This document shows, one piece after another, positions 57,155-64,000 of a stretch of DNA of 64,000 nucleotides. Source of the stretch: Apium graveolens (Eukaryota; Streptophyta; Magnoliopsida; Apiales; Apiaceae); assembly GCF_009905375.1 (NCBI RefSeq), contig NC_133653.1, positions 87,967,004 to 88,031,003 on the forward strand. The letters are read 5' to 3'. The notes beneath the pieces were generated by a model. It was not told the origin of the DNA and did no database searches. It saw only the letters and a program-made list of their open reading frames with translations. Both the position numbers and the translations under genes were made by a program. Position 1 is the stretch's first letter; every line of letters begins with the position of its first letter.

Positions 57155-60100
57155 AGGATTCTGTCCTCAGAATCACGCTAAGGAATAAATATTGATACTT
57201 TTCAAGTATCTCATTTTCAAATTTTTTTCCCAGGTGGATCTTTCAACCTTACAACTTTTCATAAACTTTAATTTGCAATATCATTCATTCCCCAACAGCC
57301 TCTTGCTAACATCATATTCTAGTTGTTGCTCGTATAACTCAACTCAAATATCTATCTTCTATATATAATGGAGCTAAATTACTCTTCCTGAGTATACACA
57401 TATAAACACCCTATGAATCTGATATACATGTGCCGGTGAAGCCAACTCTACTGTTCCAAAAGGACCAGCATAGTGCATAGTAATTCTCTTTTCTTTCTAA
57501 TTCTAGTAATTCGTGCTCATAAACGTTTCCATTAGTTACTGGTTGTTGAACCTCTTTCCACATGCCTCTTTGTTCAATTAACCTATTTTGCAATTGCTTC
57601 CAATCGCATTTGAGGCTCTTTAATCGCCCCTTTAATCTTCTTATCCATCTGCGAATGATATACTGAAACCATGGCGTATTCGATTTCTAACGTTTTCGAA
57701 ATTACTCCAGAATTAAGAATTAACGAGAAAATCTCGACAGGATATGATTGACTCACAAACTTATCATCATACCTTAATTTCCTTGAATCACAATCGAGTA
57801 GAGAAAATTTACTAACCTAGAGGTATCACCCGCATATTCTAACCCATATGGTTCCAAGGAGTTCTCATACAAAACTAACTGTAATGATCTCCTTTGGCGT
57901 CTAGTCACATATAACGTCTATTCTTTTCTTTATGTCATATTATCAGAAATTCTTCTTTGACATATATGTCTTGCATCATATTCTTGGAATAACTTAAATC
58001 GCTTGAGTTAACGATGTTTAGCCAAATTCCTCTCTTTTAGTTTTGCCTTACCTAATGTTCGTTCATCTAGGAGTGGTATATACTATTTTGGTTTGACATA
58101 ATTCACCGTATTCTAAATACTTCTGTCAAATCTCCATCAAATAGTATTGATCACTTACAATCAATTCCTGGATCTGATGACCTACCACCATTTCTTCAAG
58201 CAGCAACTAACCCACTTATTGGACAAGCTGTTCATTGATAAAAGAGAATGACTAGGTTTGGGATAACCTATTAATAATGATTCAAGTGACGCTTTCCCCC
58301 ATTTTCTCTTCATGTATGGGCACTAGATATTTCTTTTAGCCCTCGGTACTTAATCATATTTCTGGGATGCATTCCTTATCTCAATTTACAAATGTTTCAT
58401 CAAATTCTTCAATTTACTTCTGTCCAAAAATATTAGATTAAGTAATAATATTGATCAATTCCAATCCATACTTGAATCTGATGGCGCACCACAATCTCCT
58501 TGTAGCAATATCAACTTATTCCTCAGGTAAAATATTCGTTACTAAAAGAATGATTGGGTTTAGTTAACCTAACTTTAATAATTTCAATACCGCTTGCTTC
58601 ATCTCTGGTTTTCAAGTGATTCTCTATATCGTTTCTTAACGAGCTATACTCATTTTTGAAAAGGTTACTGTAATAGGTTCACCCTCTGATACTGGATTTG
58701 ACTCTTCAATAAATATGACATTTACTTACATGTCCTTCTATTTCCATTCTTATGCCATATCAATCAATACCTTCGTTTAAAATTCCATAACTAATCATAT
58801 TCTTATAATAAATTTTCTATCTCCAGTTATAGGTGTTTCACCCCATTCTTTATATTAGCTCTGGCACACCTGACGTTCATAAATTACTTATATCTTGGAC
58901 ACTCTTATAAAATTTTCTTTATCATCCTTTGGATTCCACTTCCCTTCCTAGTTAAGTTCTCTTCTCTCATGACTCGTTATCTCTTCTTAACATAAGCGAT
59001 CCCTTCTTTCTAGTTGTACTGATTTGGTTATTATTAGATAGGCCATTATGCGGCTAATACTGGAATGGAAGCTTTCTATTAATAAATATTTGGATTCTTG
59101 TTAACAGAACTATCAAAATCCATTGACAGCTATTTCCTTAGCCTTACTCACATAATCACTAATCGCACAACTTTCATTTTTAATCCACTCCAACTATTCT
59201 CTATCACATCTTTGGCTTCTTCGCATTGAAGATATGTTTTAAATTATTGAGGTCTATGCCCGCTATACATCGTCTTTCCTGCATAATCAAAACATCCCCC
59301 TCTTTAGTTCACATGCTAACATTGTCGGCTTATATCAAATACTTGTATTCGTGAGTTCTCCGGTATTTTGGAATAATTCTTATTACATTATCGTTTTATA
59401 TTGGTATACCTTCAAATCCTTTAATAAAATATTATTGCAGATGATAAAATTTCTTTAATCGTCTAACAACATCCATATTGGCGTAGTTTCCGATCTCTTC
59501 TTTATTCAACCTCGCTTCTTCATTCTCTTCCTTCCTTCTCTTGGCTCTTATCTTTACCCTTTATTTCTTGAAAACTTTCTTCTCACTTACATGTGCAAAT
59601 AACTTTTTAATTCTCTTGTCCATTGCAAAAGAGCAAATTCATCTAAATAAAGCCTCGCACACTTGCAGTAACATCGCGCTAATTCCACTAAACTTTAAAT
59701 TCTACTGGGTCCTTACTTCCTCCAAATTCCTCATTGCTTTGATTTCGGATCTGAAAATCACATCAGAATTTGACTTAATCTAATTGGAATTGATTTCCAT
59801 CTAACTGACCATAAGTTGGTAAAATTAACCAATTAACTCTTTAAACTGATCAATCGAACCAAGTGATGACTAGCTAAATGAAATCAGAGACCAATTATAT
59901 AAAGTCAGTTTGGCTACAGCTACTTCTTTCAGAAATCGAGATCACAATCATTTGGAGTATCAACAGGAATATTAATAACACACGGAAGTATACTTTTGCC
60001 TTTAAAAGTAGGATATTTCTAAAAATTTGGGCATCATTTCCTCTATATTATGGACTACCAGTCGGACTCAAGCCGACACCAACAATCAACCATATCAATC

Positions 60101-62405
60101 CACCACCATGAACTCATCATTTCACCATACTTCAGAACATATCATACTGATACCTACATATACTACTAACTAACATAACATACATCTTTTTATCAAACTA
60201 GGGACATAACCATACCTTTCATTTATTCCTTAAAAATATCTCGGAACTCCACTAATGAATATAATATTATTCTATTGTTTCTCAAAAACTTTATTCCAGG
60301 ATTTTTCTAGTTCATTTTTTTTCAAGCTCTCTAATTAATAATTCATATCACTTATACCTATTCATCAATCCATTCTAAAAAAATCTTTTAATCTTATTTT
60401 CCACGGCTCATACCTGTATATAGATACTTTTAAGAACCTATACTGTATTTTTCAACCGATCAAACATATCATCTACCCTTAAGAATATACGCTTCTTCTC
60501 ATTAGTTAACTTGTCTAATCTCTGATAACCAACACAGGTCTCAATCCATACTATCATATTCTATGAAAACTCATTTGGTTCTAAAGCGTTACTTTTTAGG
60601 AGATTTGATGTTGTTGGATCACCAGTTCTTTATCTCTATTTATATTTTCATATACGGAACCTTCGTCGCTGGCTCAGTCATGAGCGTCAAATTCACCATA
60701 ACTTATTCACTCAAGTTGGGAAGCCTAACAATTTCTTGAAGAACACATTCAAATACATTTATAATTAAAATTTATTCGACTCTCAACCTTTATGACAAGT
60801 ATTTCTCACAAGATTGAGGTGTGTTTCACCTTCTTAGGTATTAATCGCTTGTCTGGGTCATTATTGAGAATTCCTTCTACTTCTATTGTCCCGTCAATCG
60901 TTTACCTCGTCTGGTGTATGCAACTTTACTTTCTTATTTCTATGGTTAATTTACCTCATACGGTTTGCCAACTACTCCAGTTCATGCCCAAAATCTCAGA
61001 ATTGAAATGTATCATATATACAGATTTCTACTTCTGATTTGATGTCTTCGTAACAACCACGTTATTGGCATAGCAATTCTTCTTTGCATGAACATGTCCA
61101 CCATTTATTGGCTTGTAATTATTCATACTCAACGTATAACTCCATCCGCTACACGAGGTCATTTTACTTCTTTTAAAACACTGAAAGAATAGACCTTGCA
61201 CAAGAAGAGAATTTGTGTATATGATTCTGATTGGAAACCTTTTGTAAAGAATAAGAGTATCGGGAAACAATCGGAAGGATTCATAAATCAATAAGTCATA
61301 ATTGAAGAGGAAAGAATGAAGATGATTTAGATATGGATGAGACAACCATATTTGTACTCAAGATAGCCAGTCTTCCATACAATATGGCATACAACACATG
61401 ATTAGGTGGCGTCCCACCAGACTCTTCGTCATTTCGACAAAGCGTTATATCATGTCACTCCTTGTCTCGATCATAAAATAATATTTGGAGAAAAGAAATA
61501 ATTTGAAAGGGATACAATAAATTTTCTTTCCTTCTTGTCTCATATATTTATCACTGAAAGAAGCTCGCGCGTATTCAAGAATCAAGAAGAGTATGCGCAG
61601 TCGTGGAAAAGAATGACACCGTTGGTCGCCATCTATGTTTCACTTATGCATACTTTCAGAGCTCGTTCGAGTAACATATTCCAGATCCACGTTAGATGAT
61701 AGATTCGGAATACCCTCTGGGAATACCTTTAACATTTTAACAATTTGAGCATAATTGTCTTCTCGTTAAATTTATCGTCATAACTTCTTGCTTCATCCCT
61801 TCCATGTAAGTCTTGTATTTTTAGCGTCATGTTTCCATGTTTGATACTTTAATAATTCTACCATAATCGCGTTCTTACGAAATTTATAATCATAATTTCT
61901 AATTTCTTATATGCCACGTAGCGTAACCATTGATCCTGCAACACCTCGACTCCGTCGATAGGAATATTACTCTTCTTCAATCGTCTGGAAGATTCCTCCA
62001 TTTTCTTCAATCATCCTCAGGCTTCTTTTGGGTCAATGAACCTTTTTAAACTTTAATAATTTTATAAATTGGATAAATAATGTTTTCGCATGTTGATTCG
62101 TTTGTTGATACTATTAAACAAGGTTTACATCCTTCTTCCGAAGAAATTTTAAACTTCTCTGTATTAGCGGGTCTACTTGGCCCTCTGAACTAACAATACT
62201 GAGTTCAATCAAGTATTCTTCCGGGTAATCTAATACTTATAATAACAAGAACTCAATTAGTAATTTGACAACCAAATTTTAAAACTCATTTTGTGTAAAG
62301 ATCTTTTAGAAATTTTGTTGAAAAAATCTATTTCGAAAACTTGTTTTAGAATTTTGAAAATCGAACATTTGGTCGTCCTTACTATATGAGTTGGTTGTTA
62401 TTCTC
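57155..62405 (-). pseudogene. Strongly decayed gag-pol of chromovirus D
   Basis: No long frame remains, but two landmarks can be read on the minus strand: ILGMNW (61000-60975), the protease C-terminal motif, and VNLTLMTEPATKVPYM (about 60700-60640), equivalent to [16 protein letters not shown] in the open copy at the left of the window. The order (protease at higher coordinates, then RT) fits a minus-strand gypsy element. RT, RNase H and integrase would lie from 60600 down to 57200 and gag above 61100, but I cannot recognise them with certainty. The remaining short open frames (57411-57593, 59541-59783, 61028-61345) are not separate genes. Confidence 0.5.
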
Positions 62406-62755
62406 TGAAGGGTTTTTAGCACATAAACGCAACGAAAACGTAAATTTAAATCTTAAAAAAAATGAAACCCTCCGCAGGATCCATGCGAAAAATAATATTT
62501 AATTCGTAGTTCAGTATGTCTACCTTAAGAAGCTTTACGTTAATGGAAAGATGGAGGTCTTTAATAGCGATCCAAGAACGATGAACGGAAATCCCTAGCA
62601 GCTGCTCCTCAAGTGTGAAGCACTCCACCGGTATCCACCAAGAGTACAATGTGATGGAGGAGGAAGAGGTTGAGAGAATTAGTTGCCTCCCTCTTGTTCT
62701 ACTTTAGAATTACGGTTAATTATTTGGGTTGAGGCAAATAGGATTTATAATGGTA

Positions 62756-62763
62756 TATTTATA
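62756..62763 (-). promoter_or_regulatory. TATA box of the copia-type LTR
   Basis: TATAAATA on the minus strand in the context GCCTATAAATATACC, about 350 bp before the LTR end. It has the best TATA match among the LTRs here. Confidence 0.55.
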
Positions 62764-62998
62764 GGCAAAATTTTCAGCTGAAAATTTTCCATAAAATATT
62801 ATTATTATTAACCCTTTAATTGATTATTCTTATTAACCAATTAACTAATAATTAAAATACCTTTTAATCATTAATCCCTTTTCTAAACACTTTAGAAAAA
62901 TAATTCTCTCACTTGATTTAATTTCCAAAATTAAATTCTTAATTAATAATATTAAGAATTAATTAAATCTCATTTAATCAATTATTAAATCTGCTAAT

Positions 62999-63200
62999 TA
63001 ATTATTTATTTCACAAATAAATAATTACCATCCATTATTAATTAATTTCTCCACCATTAAATCATTATCTTTTATGGTGTGACCTTGTAAGTTCAATATT
63101 AAGCCGATAGTAGAAATAAATAATAATAAAACTATTTTATCATTATTTATATAAATTCTCTAATTCATTAAATATGATTAATTAATAAATTAATCATATT
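62999..63200. repeat. Two perfect AT-rich hairpins in the copia-type LTR
   Basis: AATTATTTATT and AATAAATAATT (about 63000-63028, 5-base loop) and AAATATGATTAATT with AATTAATCATATTT (63169-63200, 4-base loop) are exact inverted repeats in the U3-like part. Confidence 0.7.
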
Positions 63201-64000
63201 TATTCTACATCGTGAGGGATACTTCTCAGCATTCGCGACTATCCGGATAATACGAATTCACTGCTTAGAATACCAAGAACCTATTCAATGAGTAGTTACC
63301 GTATAATCAATTCCTTCTACCCTGCAATGTCACGATTAAATACAAGGCATGAAACTTGTGTCAAGCCTATCTTATTTAATCATTTGCTTTCCCATTCACT
63401 ATGCTTAGTTCTATTCAATGTAAATTAGAAACTCCTTTCTAATTTGATTCACTCTGACCAGAGATTCTTGAACTAGCATAAGTGGATCAGGATTGAACAT
63501 TCTTTTCCTTCACTGGAAGGGGTAGATCCTTTATTGATCATACACTATCTTCGTGTACAAATTCCTATACCCAGTAGAGCCCTTATAATTTTCCCTGGAG
63601 AGTAAGAACTAAACCAAAGCATAGTTCAGTGTACACAAGATGACTATGATGACCTCAAGTCTAAGGACACTTGTACAACTATCACTATGTGAACAACTGC
63701 TGACACGTGAGTGAACTCCATCAGTTGTTCAGCTATGTGAGTCATGTTCAGTGAACTTATTCTATAATAAGCACCTACATACTAGCTATAGTGTCACCAC
63801 ACAAATGTCTATGAGAACAGATATCCTTCATAATGAAGCAAGCATAGTATGTACCGATCTTTGCGGATTACTAATTACCAGTTAGTAATCCTACGACCAG
63901 GAAATATTTAAGTTTAGAGTTATCATCTTTTCGGTCTCATTATTATGATCTCATCATAATCCATAAAAAGCTTTACTCTAAACTATGGTATATCTTATTT

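Larger units (their letters stand above)
62406..64000 (-). repeat. Copia-type LTR on the minus strand, running off the window
   Basis: On the minus strand the LTR ends GCTAAAAACCCTTCA at 62406, preceded by CGTTTTCGTTGCGTTTATG, the style of plant copia LTR ends. A TATAAATA box lies at 62763-62756 and is followed by leader-like sequence. No PBS follows to the left, so this is either a 3' LTR whose element lies to the right, or a solo LTR. The AT-rich U3-like part (62790-63200) has perfect hairpins. The open frame at 62446-62649 is not supported as a gene. Confidence 0.6.

Noticed and set aside
62446..62649. Minus-strand open frame of 67 codons
   Set aside because: It covers the leader part just downstream of the TATA box of the copia-type LTR and its sequence is not protein-like across its length.

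Overview
This window looks like nuclear DNA of a flowering plant, probably a eudicot, from a repeat-rich (heterochromatin-like) region. The evidence is that almost every recognisable stretch belongs to a plant LTR-retrotransposon lineage (Tekay-like, Tat and Athila of Ty3/gypsy; SIRE of Ty1/copia) or to a CACTA-type DNA transposon. I found no intact host gene. The only host-like coding sequence is a short, broken exon of a receptor-like kinase at 27554-27816. The species cannot be told from the sequence alone.

Left part (1-16555): a Tekay-like chromovirus on the minus strand starts outside the window. Its gag-protease-RT frame (2103 down to 1) is fully open, followed upstream by a leader, a primer binding site and a 4.06-kb 5' LTR (2910-6964). 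Only 22 bp away lies a second 4.04-kb LTR of the same family in opposite orientation (6987-11030), still carrying its polypurine tract, so two copies meet head to head. A third, more divergent LTR of the family (12711-16555) is a solo LTR with a near-perfect 5-bp target duplication. The three LTRs share a TATA-like box about 550 bp in from the U3 end.

Middle part (16738-31881): one end of a CACTA-type transposon with minisatellite and subterminal repeats, then a Tat-lineage element on the plus strand (about 18624-27553). Its gag-pol is broken: the retropepsin glycine and one RT catalytic aspartate are lost, and the integrase core is deleted. Behind pol it carries a spliced gene on the opposite strand with its own TATA box. 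A partial second copy of the same family lies in inverted orientation (28168-31881). The kinase relic sits between the two copies.

Right part (31882-64000): a nest that opens to the right and does not close inside the window. A SIRE element (SIRE-1) interrupts the inverted Tat copy. An Athila element interrupts the env-like gene of SIRE-1. A young gag-only SIRE derivative (SIRE-2, 41353-48787, perfect TSD gttat) interrupts the Athila 5' LTR. An old minus-strand chromovirus (LTR 53747-57139) interrupts the Athila 3' untranslated region. A copia-type LTR on the minus strand (62406 to the edge) abuts or interrupts that chromovirus. SIRE-2 and the Athila element have both lost RT and integrase but keep gag, so they could move only by using enzymes made by relatives.
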